In this document: positions 11,442 to 23,433 of the stretch, piece after piece
Numbering within the stretch: the first letter of the stretch is position 1
How the letters are laid out: every line of letters starts with the position of its first letter
Assembly: GCA_022414725.1 (NCBI GenBank)
Contig: CM039462.1
Location: 30,749,627 to 30,813,626, forward strand
Direction: 5' to 3'
Length of the DNA stretch: 64,000 nt
Origin: Microglena sp. YARC
Taxonomy: Eukaryota; Chlorophyta; Chlorophyceae; Chlamydomonadales; Chlamydomonadaceae
Program-made: the position numbers and the translations under genes
The notes under the pieces: generated by a model
The model's input: only the letters and a program-made list of their open reading frames with translations
The model's database searches: none
What the model was told of the DNA's origin: nothing

Positions 11442-11612
11442 CGCTGCCCCCCCCGCCCCCCCCCCCCCCCCCCCCCCCCCTTCTCCCAAATGAGGTGCTC
11501 AGAATTACCTGAAAATTTGCTCAATACATCGCCATGAATCATGCCATCATAGCCCCATTCTCAGAAAACTCAATCGGGATAAGTAAAAAATTGGAGGCCT
11601 GGGCACCACCTA
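11442..11612. repeat. Poly-C tract plus dispersed repeat (partner 44108-44280)
   Basis: A C-run (about 11449-11480) is followed by AAATGAGGTG, TGAATCATGCCAT, ATAGCCCCATTCTCAGAA and GAGGCCTGGGCACC. The same order, also led by a poly-C run, occurs at 44108-44275 in the same orientation. The poly-C belongs to the repeated unit. Confidence 0.8.
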
Positions 11613-11686
11613 TCACAACTAAAGAAAGGATCATGAACCCAGGTTCCTCCACTCTCAATGGACGAGTTCGAAGCGGCATGAGGATA

Positions 11687-12284
11687 CCGTAGGCACACGA
11701 TATGTTGGCGGATGAGATGGCGGACAGGTGTCCGCCATCAATGATTTGGGCCAAACGGGGAGCGCTGGCGGATCGGGCCATCCGCCAACATTTCGCCAGG
11801 CCAATACAGTCAGTGCAGTACACACAGCTGGGAGGGGAGTAACTCCCTTTGGACGACTTCCTTCATTCTCGACGTCTTTTCATTTCTTTTCCGTCCTATT
11901 TTTCGTTCCAGCCCTGGAGTTAATGAATCCTCAACCATCTTTGGGCGCTCAGGCGTCGCCAGACCCTGGTTTGGCTCCCCCCTCTGTCTCTTTGCTTACT
12001 GTTGCCCCCCTCAATCTTTTTACACAGGGTGACAGGACCAATATTTGTATACTCCTGCTTATGCCCAGAATAACTCATTTTAGTCACACTTGAATCTGGG
12101 TTGAATTGGAAAAATGTAAAAAAGGATTCCGCCATCCGCCATTGGTCACCTGAGCAAATTTATGGAGCACCCGGAGCACCCCAAATCTGTAACATCCGCC
12201 AACCTTAAAATCTGCCATGAGTTAAGCCCCTTTTGGGTCCCTTCCGCCATCTCTATTTTACGGCAACATATCATGCGCCTACGG
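11687..12284. mobile_element. Foldback/MITE-like element, 598 bp
   Basis: The left end CCGTAGGCACACGATATGTTG is the near-exact inverse of the right end at 12262-12284, with about two mismatches in 21 bases. A TA dinucleotide flanks each side (11685-11686, 12285-12286), as expected for a TA target duplication. Inside, GGCGGAT and ATCCGCC motifs recur near both ends. There is no transposase frame, so it would be non-autonomous. Confidence 0.75.
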
Positions 12285-12945
12285 TAGATAGGAGTAACCT
12301 GGGACTATGCCTACTGAGATATACTTGATGGCACAGGAGTTGCTGAATATGAGTAGATGACAGACATTCCATACTGGAATGCCTTCTTTACTCTTTAGAG
12401 TGGTAGCCCGAAAAAACCGGACATGTGACAAGCCCTGATTTTGACAGAATTGAATGATGAATAGTTCTGTACTTCTATGGATACCAGGTCTGGAATCGGA
12501 CCGAATCCAGTCACGAAGAGTCAACTGTGAACTGCTGAAGTCCCTAGGATGCTCCGATAAACTAGAGCAAGTCCGCGTCCGTAGCTCTTAACGCGAACAC
12601 CGTAGCAACATTTCAGGCGTGTACTTCGTGACATGCCTCACCGCCCACCTCTGGTGTATACCCCGTGCTGGTGCACACGTGCACGTGGCAGACAGGGTGG
12701 CGAGTAACACTCCCGCTGTGCTGGACTGATACCATCCGCAAGAGTATGCAGGTGGCTATCTCGATCGGCCTAGCTTTGGGAATGGGTCCATAGTGCTGGG
12801 AAATGCTGTCCGGATTCCGGACTCGTATCACTATAATATTAGGATGACTGCCAGGTCGCCAGATTCAAACGCAATGAAATCGCAAAAGAAAAACCAGCAA
12901 TCACAGCTCGCTTCTTCGGTGGAGAAATTTAGCACCTGTGCGGCA
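12285..12945. other. Intergenic stretch, nothing recognised
   Basis: No open frame with a recognisable domain, no clear repeat and no RNA gene seen between the foldback element and the region conserved upstream of Myb gene A. Confidence 0.4.
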
Positions 12946-12949
12946 CCGA

Positions 12950-13130
12950 AAGCCAATTTCGACCACCTCCGATGGATGGGTGGCTGTTCGGGCCCTGCTG
13001 AACAACCCTGTCAAGGAGATCCTCTGCAGCAGGGAATCCCCTGCTGCGAATTAGCAACGGGCCAGCAAGTCCGTCGCGGCCCTGCGTGCCATCCCGAAAC
13101 AGATAACTTCCGTTATGGTACTTGACAGCC
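12950..13130 (+). promoter_or_regulatory. Upstream block conserved between the two Myb genes
   Basis: Contains CCTGCTGAACAACC, GCAGCAGGG, CCCCTGCTGCGAAT, AGCAACGGGCCAGCAAGTC and GCGGCCCTGCGTGCCA. The same order occurs inverted at 52745-52930, upstream of Myb gene B. It lies about 420 bp before the start codon. It could be promoter sequence retained after duplication or an older repeat copied with the gene. Confidence 0.6.
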
Positions 13131-13552
13131 TCCTGTGACGATGACCTGGAGGAATTGTGTGCGGGTGTGTGTGCGTGGGGGTGGTGGGGTGGGGTGGGGT
13201 GGGGTGGGGGGGAGCTGCGTGGAAGCTGGCGTGTTTCCAGTACATGAGTGTCCTTCGTAGCGGATAAGTAGCCGAGTAGTGGCTTGTAGCTCATAGGTTG
13301 TTCAAACTGTCATATTCGTCAGATACCTGTCCGGACACATACTTCTACAACTTACGCCTTAGACCTTCGCCAGCGAACTTTGCCTGCGAGGCAAAAGCTG
13401 ATTATCAAACGCAAGCTAAGATTCCCCTTCGTCGCCTAGTCCTACCTCTACTCGCGCTCTGGCGTCAAACCCCGTATAACCCCCAGCTACCTACCTGCTA
13501 CCCAGTTCTGACTCCCCAAATCCTTCGCCCTTTTTCTCCTGCGCGTCAAATC

Positions 13553-16500
13553 ATGAACGCAGAAGAGTTCAACATGGAATACGCTCCCCACTCAGTGTCT
13601 CTGGAGCACCAGTCGAGCGTGGAGACGAAGAAGGCCCAGAAGTGGACCGTGGACGAGGTCCAAAACCTCAAACGTGCTATGGACGCGCAAGGAGAGCACA
13701 TCGACTGGGGCAAAGTCTCTTTCTCTGTCCCTGGACGCACTGGAAAGCAGTGCCGAGAAAAGTACAAGAACGACTTGAAGATGGGTCTACTGAAGGATCC
13801 TTGGTCGGAACAAGAGGAATACATTTTGGCCAAGTGGCATAGTATCATCGGCAACCAGTGGAGCGCCATCGCTAAGTACCTGCCCAACCGCAGCGACAAC
13901 AACATCAAGAACCACTGGAACTCCACGAAGCGCTCCATCGCCCGCAACAGGAAGCGCACTCTGCTGTGGATGTATGCGAGACTTGTGAAGGAGGCAGGCG
14001 GCCATCCAACTACCATTTTATTCGCTGATGCGACAGCCATGTATGCCGAAGAGGAAGGTCAACAAGCACTGGACGCGATTGCCCTGCCGGAGTTATACTT
14101 TGCCGACTCGCCGGTAAGTCAACGGGCCTTATGAATTTCTTTCTTTCTTCGCTTCAGCAGGGGGGTCTCTAGTTTCTTTTCTCTATTCGCAGTGACTTTT
14201 CCCTGTCGCGGCCTTGTTTGGTGTCTCGATTTCTTCCTTTTCAATGAGGTCTTGGGTTGTCGTCGCAGCCAATCTTTCCCTGTTGTAGACAGCGCGAATG
14301 CGCACCTGGTAAGCTGCCATGTCAAAACGCTGTCGAAACTCAATCTATCAGGCGATGCAATCACCAGAGTCATGCCTCATTTCCTGTGCCCTGTCCTTCT
14401 TTGCAGGCTGCAAGGGATACGATGACATACTACCCTAGTGGGCAAGTTTCCACTTCAACAGCTTCCCTGTCAAGCCAAGGCAGCGAGAAGTTCTGGACGA
14501 AGACCAAGCCCATGGCCAATGACCACAGCTCCCAGGCTCGCTCTGGCCTAGACCTCCAGTACCTGCAGTGTGGTGCCTCCACTGGCGCCATCACAACTGG
14601 CTACGCTTGCCTTCCGATGCCCGCGCAGCGAGGGACCAAGCGTCCTGCCTTTGAGAACTGCCAAGAGGATATGATTCAGGCCACCATCCGACTGACCAAG
14701 TGCGCCAAGACGCTCAAAAGCACATCGTCAAGCCAAAGCTCATTTGACTTCTACAACACCATGGCCACAGAAGGGCCTGCTGCTCCTTGCCAGTCCTACC
14801 AGGCTGTAACAACTGCCTTTGACCCTGACCTAGACATGTTCCTGGAAGTGGGGGAATGGAAGAACAAGTCTGCTGCCCCACATGCTGCTTCCGGACCAGG
14901 TAAGATTGAACCTGTCTGAACCATTGTCACTGTTGACAATCGTTTTAATGCCCTTATCCCCAAGTCTTCGCCTCCCTGTCTTCTTGACCTCATAGCCTCG
15001 TCTTCTTGCGTCTTTGCCTGTCTATCTTCTAGAGTTCTAGAGCTCGTAGCCTTGTCCTCTTGAGTCTTTGTCTGTCTGTCTTCTAGAGCTCATAGCCTTG
15101 CGTCTTTGCCTGTCTATCTTCTTGAGCTCATAGCCTTGTCATCTTGATTCTTTGCCTGTCTATCTTCTTGAGCTCATAGCCTTGTCTTCTTCAGTCTTTG
15201 CCTGTCTATCGTCTATAGCTCATAGCCTTTTCTTCTAGAGCTCATAGCCTTGTCTTCTTCAGTCTTTTTCTGTCTGTCTTCTAGAGCTCACAGCCTTGTC
15301 TCCTTGCGCCTTTGCCTGTCTATCTTCTTGAGCTCATACCCTTGTCTTCTTCAGTCTTTGCCTGTCTATCGTCTATAGCTCATAGCCTTTTCTTCTAGAG
15401 TCTTTGCCAGTCTATCTTCTATAGCTCCAAACTCGTGCTGGGGCCTGGCCTGGCCAATTTTGATCCTCGGCCCTACTGTCTGATTGTGCATACTCATATC
15501 CAAGGCTTGGCCTTCCTTCCTCATACCCAGGCTTGTCTTTCTCTTTGTTCTCTACACAAAATCTTGTTCACAACCTTTACAGGGATTCTACATAACCAAT
15601 CCCACTGGTTCTGGTTCACTGCACAAACTTAACTACTGTTCCTTGTACCCCTTCTCACAGCTTTTACCATGACCAATGCTGCGGAGCAGCTCGGCCCCAT
15701 CCCTGACATGGAATTCTTTATGAAGGGTGAGGCCAAGATGGAGCAGATGGAGTATGCTCGCCCTGGAGTATGCGCACCATCTTCCATCCACCAGGTCTTT
15801 TCAGAGAATACCACAGTGAGTTGTAGCAACATGGCACTTTGTCCTAGTTTGTGTGCCCAACTTGAACTCAAACCTGGGCACAGTGTATTGTACCAGTATG
15901 TCAGTACCAGTACCCTACTTAATCTCGGCTCTTTCAACAAGGATGTATCTGCTCACTGGTCAGCCTTAACATTGATCAGCTCAGGCTGTTGTGTCTCTTG
16001 GTGCTGTGCTGGTCACTTGGAACTGCCTATTGGCCTCTGGCTGTGCTGGTCAATTGGTACTGCCTATTGGCCTCTGGCTGTGCCAGTCACTTGGAACTGC
16101 CTCTTGGCCTCTGGCTGTGCTGGTCAATTGGTACTGCCTCTTGGCCTCTGACTGTGCTGGTGTATTGGTGCTGCCTCTTGGCCTCTGGCTGCTGTGCCTC
16201 TTGGTCATGTTCCATTTGGTATCAGACTTCGTCAGTGCCTCTTGGCACTTGCCTTGGTGGTGTGCACTTTGCCCTCAGGCTGCTGTGTCTCTTCGTGCGT
16301 TGCTTTACTTCTTGGTGCAGTGTCTCTTGTTTGCTTTGGCTCCACCTTTGCTTCGACCAGTCTCACCCTTCACCCTGCCCTGCCGCTCTTATCCCGCCCT
16401 GCCACCCTGCCCTGCCCTGCCTCCCTCTCCCTGCCCACCCTTCTTCCGCCCTGCCTCACCCCACCACTTCATTTCCCCACTCTGCTCAGACTGCTACAAG

Positions 16501-16771
16501 TCGTGACAGCGACATGACCTTTGCGCGACAGATTGAAGATGAGTACGCGCAGCTCCTGTCACTAGAGGGTGACAACGACCTGAGCTTCTCCTCTCCTTTC
16601 ATGAAGCAATCTGGCGGCCTCTCTAGGTTGGTTGCTGACAATGCCGCACCTGCCAAGCAGCAGAGCCCGGGTGAGACTGGCTTGTACCGCAGCCCTGCCT
16701 TCAGGATGTACCACGGGGATGACGAGGACTTGTTGCTCTCTCTGAGCAGCCCTGGCCTCGAGTGGAACTAA
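13553..16771 (+). CDS. Myb gene A: two-repeat Myb-type transcription factor, 4 exons
   Basis: Exons are 13553-14113, 14407-14899, 15661-15815 and 16490-16771, all with GT-AG introns and consistent phase, giving about 496 residues. The start ATG at 13553 was chosen because the open frame upstream has no ATG and because gene B starts at the equivalent MNAE. Residues 31-71 form one Myb repeat (W31, W52, Y71) and 84-122 a second with perfect tryptophan spacing (W84, W103, W122), including NRSDNNIKNHWNSTKR, the DNA-recognition helix of R3-type repeats. The protein should bind DNA in the nucleus. The rest is low-complexity with an acidic C-terminus (HGDDEDLLLSLSS), possibly an activation region. 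Gene B is its inverted duplicate. Targets cannot be inferred. Confidence 0.9.
14985..15425 (+). repeat. Tandem repeat in intron 2 of Myb gene A
   Basis: Around ten imperfect copies of a 45-60-bp unit with AGCTCATAGCCTTGTCTTCT and GTCTTTGCCTGTCTATCTTC. The motif survives as a single copy, inverted, in the matching intron of gene B (51420-51450), so the expansion occurred in gene A after duplication. Confidence 0.85.
15990..16200 (+). repeat. Tandem repeat in intron 3 of Myb gene A
   Basis: About five copies of a ~42-bp unit with GCCTCTGGCTGTGCTGGTCA and TTGGTACTGCC. It lies wholly within the intron (15816-16489), so the open frames across it are not coding. A C/T-rich stretch follows up to the acceptor at 16489. 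Confidence 0.85.
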
Positions 16772-17009
16772 GCAGGATGCTGCTACAACCTCACTGCTAG
16801 CTGCAAGGGTTTCAGGGGGTTTTGTTTTTGGCTAATGCATTCAGCCTTCCCCAAACCCCTATAATGCTGGGTGATAGCCTAGCATAGTGCAGGCAAAAGG
16901 GTGTTGGGCAGCACATAGAATTAGGTAATAGTAAGGGCAACATAGCGATCACCTACTGCTCGCTGGCACGAGTTGTTTGGGAGTGTCTGGATGGTACTGT
17001 CTGAAACTT

Positions 17010-17130
17010 CATTTATGCAGTTTTCAGGAAACAGTATTTTCGTAGGACTGAGTAGCAGCAGCACCCAGACAGACGCTCCTGAACCGCCACTAGCGACAGG
17101 CTGTATATTTTTCCTGCTTTCAGCGCCTGG
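17010..17130 (+). other. 3' flank conserved with Myb gene B
   Basis: Segments such as GCAGCACCCAGA, CTCCTGAACCGCCACTAGC and AGGCTGTATA with TTTTCCTGCTT recur inverted at 47230-47300, downstream of gene B. The duplicated unit therefore reached beyond the 3' ends of the genes. 16772-17009 is A/T-mixed 3' flank with no recognised signal. Confidence 0.7.
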
Positions 17131-17648
17131 TAGCTCTTAGTAAGTTTGTAGTCGGCTACATACACCTTATGTAGCTGCATAGATGAGGCTACGTTATCGC
17201 AACTGCAGCATTCAATGATGCCACACAATGTATATGCAGTCGTTGCTTATTGCAACTGCACCGTATGGTGCCACTAGCCAAAACAGCAACCCATGGTGCT
17301 GTCGTGCCAAACTGCATCCGACGATGCCATGTCAGATGCATTCATTTATGCCAGTTGGTTCCCACACAACGGTGGGAAGCACCAACCAGCAAATGGGCCG
17401 ACCTTAGCCATTGCTCTCTGTCTTCGACTCTCATGAGTCCATAGCAAGACTAGTTTATTCATGGTAGTCGAGCCAATCTGCCGCACTCTCCATTCCTTTG
17501 GACCCCATGGGCGATCCTCCGCTATTGATTGAGGAGATATCCCATGTCCCACTTCACTCATTCTTCATGGCCACTAAATGACTTAATATCAGATTTTGAT
17601 GAAGCCTCACGGTGCTGCTGTCGCAGCTGCATGACCGATTAAGGTAAC

Positions 17649-18055
17649 TAGATGTGCCGTGGAGGTCTTCTGCAGCTTTTATGTCGTGGAGATCTTCTGC
17701 AGCTCCTTTGGATGTGCTGTGGAGGTCCTCTGCAGCTCCTTTTGGATGTGCCGTGGACCATCTTCTGCAGCTCCTTAAGATGTTGTGGAGGTCTTCTGTT
17801 GCTCCTTTTATGTTGTGGAGGTCCTCTGCTGCTCCTTTAGATGTGCTGTGGAGGTCTTCTGCAGCTCCTTTTATGCCGTGGATGTCTTCTGCACCTCTTT
17901 TGAATGTGCCGTGGAGGTCTTATGTTGCTCCTTTTATATTGTGGTCTTCTACAGCTCTTTTGGATGTCGTTGAGGTCTTGTGCTGCTCCTATTATGCCGT
18001 GGAGGTCCTCTGCAGCTCCTTTAGATGCGCCCTGGAGGACTTCTCCTGCTCCTTT
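17649..18055. repeat. Minisatellite, ~36-bp unit
   Basis: About eleven imperfect copies of a unit containing GTGGAGGTCTTCTGCAGCTC and TTTTGGATGTGC. All three forward frames stay open over parts of it because the unit length is close to a multiple of three. It is not a gene. Confidence 0.9.
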
Positions 18056-18404
18056 TTTTACTGATTCCATTCATAGATAGTCTGAAACAACAAGGTTCAG
18101 GTGACATCAACTTCACCCATCATTCTTCCATCCATTCTTTAAGAACCGACTATTCTAACAGACTAACTGACCCTCACAATTGATGAGCTATTATTGCTGA
18201 CTCCATTTGACAAAGCTTGTAATGTCAGAATTCTCTTTTGTGCTCATCCGTCGTTTTCAAGACGCTGCTTCCTGTGTCGCAGACCAAGAGCTAGAACTTA
18301 AACTAGGTAACGTAGCTTCAACCAGCAATTTGGCTGCCCACCGCCTTCAGCAGTAAACAAGAGCATATTTATAGGCATGTCCATGAGGATACCGACTTAA
18401 CCGT

Positions 18405-18440
18405 ATGGAATGTGGAATTCTGCGATTCCACATTCAGAAC
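18405..18440. other. Short hairpin sequence
   Basis: GAATGTGGAAT and ATTCCACATTC form an 11-bp stem around the loop TCTGCG. Isolated, with no neighbouring gene; significance unknown. Confidence 0.5.
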
Positions 18441-18589
18441 CTTTATGAATGGAAATGGCACTAAGTCTTTTTGGAGCAACCTAGCCAACTATCTTTCTAC
18501 TTATAGAAGAGCAAGACAGGAAGCCCTGGACTGCTTAGTGGCACCGTAATTAATTATCCCTTTTTTTCTTCTTGTGACTTCTCATTTGT

Positions 18590-18832
18590 TAGCTTCTTAC
18601 CTCCGCCACTGTAAGTGGTTGAGATCTGGGTCCTGCTCTAGGGGGGTTAATACCTACGCCACCAAAACGGTGGTTGGGAGTTTGGTTTGTTTGTCCTCGA
18701 CACACCCCTGATGTAATGGGTTTTTTTGCTTTGTGGGTGCTTTTTCTTTTTGTTTAAAGCACAGAGTCTCAGCTCAAGTCTCACACCCTCGCGGTGTCAA
18801 GTAGACTTTAACATGTAATGTAATGTAATGTA
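18590..18832 (+). mobile_element. Possible 3' end of a non-LTR retroelement
   Basis: A non-coding block ends in a (TAATG)n tail (ATGTAATGTAATGTAA, 18814-18832), preceded by TTTAAAGCACAGAGTCTC and a TCGCGG hairpin region. Short pentanucleotide tails at the 3' end of an otherwise anonymous block are typical of 5'-truncated LINEs or SINEs. No coding part is present, so the call rests on the tail alone. Confidence 0.35.
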
Positions 18833-18979
18833 AGAGCATTCGACGACAGAGAGCTAGGGTGTCGGTTGCGTCACACACACATATTTAGGAGGGTCAGTTG
18901 CACCTGGGTGCGTCCCAGACTCTTATTTGTGTTGCGACAATGGCGCAGGTTTTAAAACCGGTTGCGTCTCAAGAAGCAG

Positions 18980-19160
18980 ATTTTGAAACGGGCTGTGTAA
19001 GCATTCGAACTTGAACTAGTTACATAGCTTCAGCCAGCAATTTCGAACTTGAACTTGTTACATAGCTTGAACTTGAATTCGGACTTGAACTTGGTACGTA
19101 GCTTCAGCCAGCAATTCGGCTGCTCGCCGTCTTCGGCAGTAAAAAACATTATTACCAGGG
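18980..19160 (+). repeat. Dispersed repeat with (GAACTT)n end, copies in a row
   Basis: GAACTTGAACTTGGTTACAT, then AGCTTCAGCCAGCAATTCGG, then GCTCGCCGTCTTCGGCAGTA. Related copies: 18285-18360, 19290-19350, 25610-25680 (partly inverted), 29090-29260 and 37850-38045, where the hexamer is GAATTT. The hexamer end varies between copies. Confidence 0.7.
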
Positions 19161-19359
19161 AAATGATAAGAAGCATTCGGGGGTCCCCCGAACAGCTTCT
19201 AATTTGAAACGTTACATGTTTTTTTCAACCAACTCTGGGCTGCTCCAATTTCAATTCCCCCCTATACCCAGGGATAACGGGGATCACACTTTGTCGGGTT
19301 ACATAGCTTGATCCAGCAATTTGGCTCCTCTCCGTCTTGCACAGTGTTTTTTTACCACG

Positions 19360-19600
19360 AAAAATGTAAACGTGAACAGAGCGGATAACCGGTATACAGT
19401 TTACAGACGGGGCATGCCAAGCTGTACTGAGCTAGAGAGATCAAGCAAATGGGACAACAAAGGGAAGATCTCGTGTGATTGCATTCTATGCGCAGGAATG
19501 AGTTGTAGTAGTGTTTCCACTACCAATATTGGCTTCGACTGCTCATAGTGAGCACTGAGCAGCCCATAGGCTGGTAGACCATGCAATAAAACCAAACCGA
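19360..19600 (-). repeat. Inverted copy of the hexamer-tailed repeat family
   Basis: GTAGTAGTGTTTCCACTACC, then GTGAGCACTGAGCAGCCCAT and AGGCTGGTAGACCATG. This reads inverted to the GCTCACCG/CATGGGTAG part of the family. A similar inverted copy lies at 24665-24770. Confidence 0.55.
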
Positions 19601-20460
19601 ACCAAGGAAATGGGAAACAGGATCCCAGGCTTTCAGCTACCTTTGCAAATGTATGTATCTGAAACTATCTGGTATCTCGGGTCAATCACAGTCAACCCTT
19701 CATGCTCACTGGGGTGGCAACACATGTTATGTAACAGGAGTACGTGTTTTGAGCATAGATATGTACGCACATCCAAATCAGCAGCATGTGTCCTAGAGAA
19801 GGCGTTTTCGCATATCTGAATCCAGAGCGGAATCGTAGCGAGTTGGCTCACGTATGCATGTAAACTTGGATTTGGTTACAGGGCCTTGAAGCTGCTTCCG
19901 CAGTGACAACAGCGTCCAAAGGATCATTAGCATAAAAAACATATTGATCTACTCTTCATACCCTATGCCTCTTCATACAAATGTACATCTAAATCAGGAA
20001 CGCATGTCCTGACGCTAATGAGAAGTTGGGTGATGCCTGCTATCAGCCATTAACCTGGACAAGCCTTTAAACAGTCTATTCCGCTTAGTATGCTCCCTGG
20101 TTCCTGTGGGTATTGCACGGGGGGACTTTGCATTGAAAGACGGTGAGCAGCCCAGAGATGGCTGAACAAATATGGATGTATGTAGATACACTCCAGGGGT
20201 AGACCAAATGGGCTCAAGCTTTAGCAAACCTGGCCTCGGCAGCAGCAGCCATACGAGCTCGTCGTTGCTCCGGGGTTTCTTCGCCTGCTGTTACGCTCGG
20301 TGCATTACTCAACTTGTGTCCGGTGCCCATGGCAGGAGTCATACTTGCCAAGCTGAATATAAAGCAACGGTGCATGCGTAAGTGAGCTGTTTAATACATA
20401 AATTCATCAATAAAGAGTAGGCCTTATTACGAGGCGTGAGGTTGAGGGGGACAGCTGGTT
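19601..20460. other. Intergenic, nothing recognised
   Basis: No gene or strong repeat seen. Short open frames on both strands carry no recognisable motif. Confidence 0.4.
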
Positions 20461-20499
20461 TGCTTTCACTGGGGCCAACCGCCAAAACTTGATGTCAGC

Positions 20500-20680
20500 T
20501 GTTTAAATGTTTCATGGAAGAATGAAAACTCCATGTGAATCGTCTGATGGATGGATGGGTGGGTGAATGGAGGCAACGGTTCAGGAGTGAGTGAGCTGTT
20601 TAAATATTTCCTGAAAGTATGAACCCCCCATGGGAATGGTCTGATGGATGGATGAATGGATGAATGGATTTTGCTTAATT
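20500..20680 (+). repeat. Tandem duplication with two small GATG seeds
   Basis: GAGCTGTTTAAATRTTTC...GGTCTGATGGATGGATG occurs twice, about 100 bp apart. Each copy ends in a short (GATG)n run with GAATGGATGAATGG variants. The same tetranucleotide expands to 2.1 kb some 280 bp downstream. Confidence 0.8.
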
Positions 20681-20962
20681 GTCAGCAGAAAATACGCAAC
20701 CATTCAATGCACGTTTTGGAAATCTGATCAGACAGATGGATGGATAGTCAGAGTAACACTCAGTTGTACAGTAATTATCAAGATAATGATGATGACAAGA
20801 CTCGATCGAAGTCTGCAGGTATACAATACATCACGTTCAGTAGATTCAAGTAGAGGAAGTCACAAATAGCAGTCAATATACCACCATGGTTAGGCCACAT
20901 GATTTACGCTATCTACCTAACTGACACGACTGGATAGCGGTAGACAATTAAATACTGTCATT

Positions 20963-20987
20963 GATGGATGGGAGGATGGATGGATGG

Positions 20988-21046
<59 letters not shown>

Positions 21047-23046
21047 CATGGTTGGGAGGATGGATGGATGGGAGGATGGATGGATGGATGGATGGATGGA
21101 TGGGAGGATGGATGGATGGGAGGATGGATGGATGGATGGGAGGATGGATGGATGGGAGGATGGATGGATGGATGGATGGATGGGAGGATGGATGGATGGG
21201 AGGATGGATGGATGGGAGGATGGATGGATGGGAGGATGGATGGATGGGATGGATGGATGGATGGGAGGATGGATGGATGGGAGGATGGATGGATGGATGG
21301 ATGGGAGGATGGATGGATGGATGGGAGGATGGATGGATGGGAGGATGGATGGATGGAAGGATGGATGGATGGATGGGTGGATGGATGGGAGGATGGATGG
21401 ATGGATGGGAGGATGGATGGATGGGAGGATGGATGGATGGGAGGATAGGAGGATGGATGGATGGGAGGATGGATGGATGGGAGGATGGATGGATGGGAGG
21501 ATGGATGGATTGGAGGATGGATGGATGGATGGGAGGATGGATGGATGGGAGGATGGATGGATGGATGGGAGGATGGATGGATAGGAGGATGGATGGATGG
21601 ATGGGAGGATGGATGGATGGAAGGATGGATGGAAGGATGGATGGATGGGGGAGGATGGATGGGAGGATGGATGGATGGATGGATGGGAGGATGGATGATG
21701 GGGATGGATGGATGGGAGGATGGATGGATGGATGGATGGATGGGAGGATGGATGGATGGGAGGATGGATGGATGGATGGATGGAGGATGGATGGATGGGA
21801 GGATGGATGATGGATGATGGATGGATGGATGGATGGATGGATGGAGGCATGGATGGATGGAGCATGGATGGATGGAGGATGGATGGATGGATGGATGGAT
21901 GGATGGATGGATGGATGGATGGATGGATGGATGGATGGGAGGATGGATGGATGGATGGATGGAGGATGGATGGGAGGATGGATGGATGGATGGATGGATG
22001 GATGGGGATGGATGGATGGATGGAGGATGGATGGATGGGAGGATGGATGGATGGGAGGATGGATGGATGGGAGGATGGATGGATGGGTGGATGGATGGGA
22101 GGATGGATGGATGGATGGGAGGATGGATGGATGGGAGGATGGATGGATGGAATGATGGATGGATGGATGGGTGGATGGATGGGAGGATGGATGGATGGAT
22201 GGGAGGATGGATGGATGGGAGGATGGATGGATGGATGGATGGATGGATGGAGGATGGATGGATGGGAGGATGGATGGATGGGAGGATGGATGGATGGGAG
22301 GATGGATGGATGGGAGGATGGATGGATGGGAGGATGGATGGATAGGAGGATGGATGGATGGATGGGAGGATGGATGGATGGAAGGATGGATGGAAGGATG
22401 GATGGATGGGAGGATGGATGAATGGGAGGATGGATGGATGGGAGGGTGGATGGATGGGAGGATGGATGGATGGATGGATGGATGGGTGGATGGGAGGATG
22501 GATGGATGGATGGGAGGATGGATGGATGGGAGGATGGATGGATGGGAGGATGGATGGATGGGAGGATGGATGGATGGGAGGATGGATGGATGGGAGGATG
22601 GATGGATGGGAGGATGGATGGATGGGAGGATGGATGGATGGGAGGATGGATGGATTGGAGGATGGATGCATGGATGGGAGGATGGATGAATGGATGGGAG
22701 GATGGATGGATGGATGGGAGGATGGATGGGAGCATGGATGGATGGATGGGAGCATGGATGGATGGGAGGATAGGAGGATGGATGGATGGATGGATGGATG
22801 GATGGATGGATGGATGGATGGATGGATGGATGGGAGGATGGATGGATGGATGGGAGGATGGATGGATGGGAGGATGGATGGGAGGATGGATGGATGGGAG
22901 GATGGATTGGAGCATGGATGGATAGGAGGATGGATGGATGGATGGGAGGATAGGAGGATGGATGGATGGATGGATTGGAGGATGCATGGATTGGAGGATG
23001 GATGGATGGGAGGATGGATGGATGGGAGGATGGATGGATGGGAGGA
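20963..23046. repeat. (GGAT)n satellite array with GGGA interspersion, 2.1 kb
   Basis: Tetranucleotides GGAT and GGGA alternate in higher-order units of 12, 16 and 20 bp, such as GGATGGATGGGA. As no stop occurs in any register, both strands stay open for hundreds of codons (MDGW/EDGW on +, IHPS/HPPI on -). These frames are artefacts. The array lies between Myb gene A and the thioredoxin 3' end. Confidence 0.97.
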
Positions 23047-23214
23047 TGAATGTTAGGCGGGATGGGCAGATGGACGTGTCGCCCCTACATCTGCCCTCAG
23101 GCCCTTCTCCCTTCCTCCCCCAACCCCGTACCTACCACAAAGAGAATGTCCCCACTATCTGACGTTTTCTTGTCATGGTATTCTGGGTCAACCAGGGGGC
23201 TGTTAGTCACTGCT

Positions 23215-23404
23215 TATATTTTTAGCTACGCGTAGCAGCTTCTAGGCAGCTCCCTTTCCCCATCCTAGGGCCTAACCCCAAGCTAGTTAGTGCGTATGAA
23301 ATCTTACATGACGGGTATTCCAACGATGCTACACGTTTCGTGCCCGACCAATTGGCTGGCTCAAGGAACTGTGTGGAAGCTGCCATAACTAGCCCACAAA
23401 ATAA
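23215..23404. mobile_element. Foldback MITE family F, copy 1
   Basis: Starts TTTTTAGCTACGCGTAGCAG, CTTCTAGGCAGCTCCC and ends GGAAGCTGCCATAACTAGCC near 23400, so its ends are inverted copies of each other. Internal TAGTGCGTATGAAA and GACGGGCATT-like segments are shared with the copy at 27695. It lies just beyond the thioredoxin stop codon. Confidence 0.7.
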
Positions 23405-23433
23405 AGAGTGCTGTAAATAATGCTCTTCTGATC

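Noticed and set aside
13298..13552. 85-residue N-terminal extension of Myb gene A
   Set aside because: It has no ATG, gene B lacks it, and the conserved leader ends at ATG 13553.
20917..22987. Open frames of 612 and 679 codons on the minus strand (IHPS-rich), with counterparts on plus
   Set aside because: They span the GGAT array, which cannot produce stops in any register. Composition is exactly the repeat; there are no splice sites, start context or domains.
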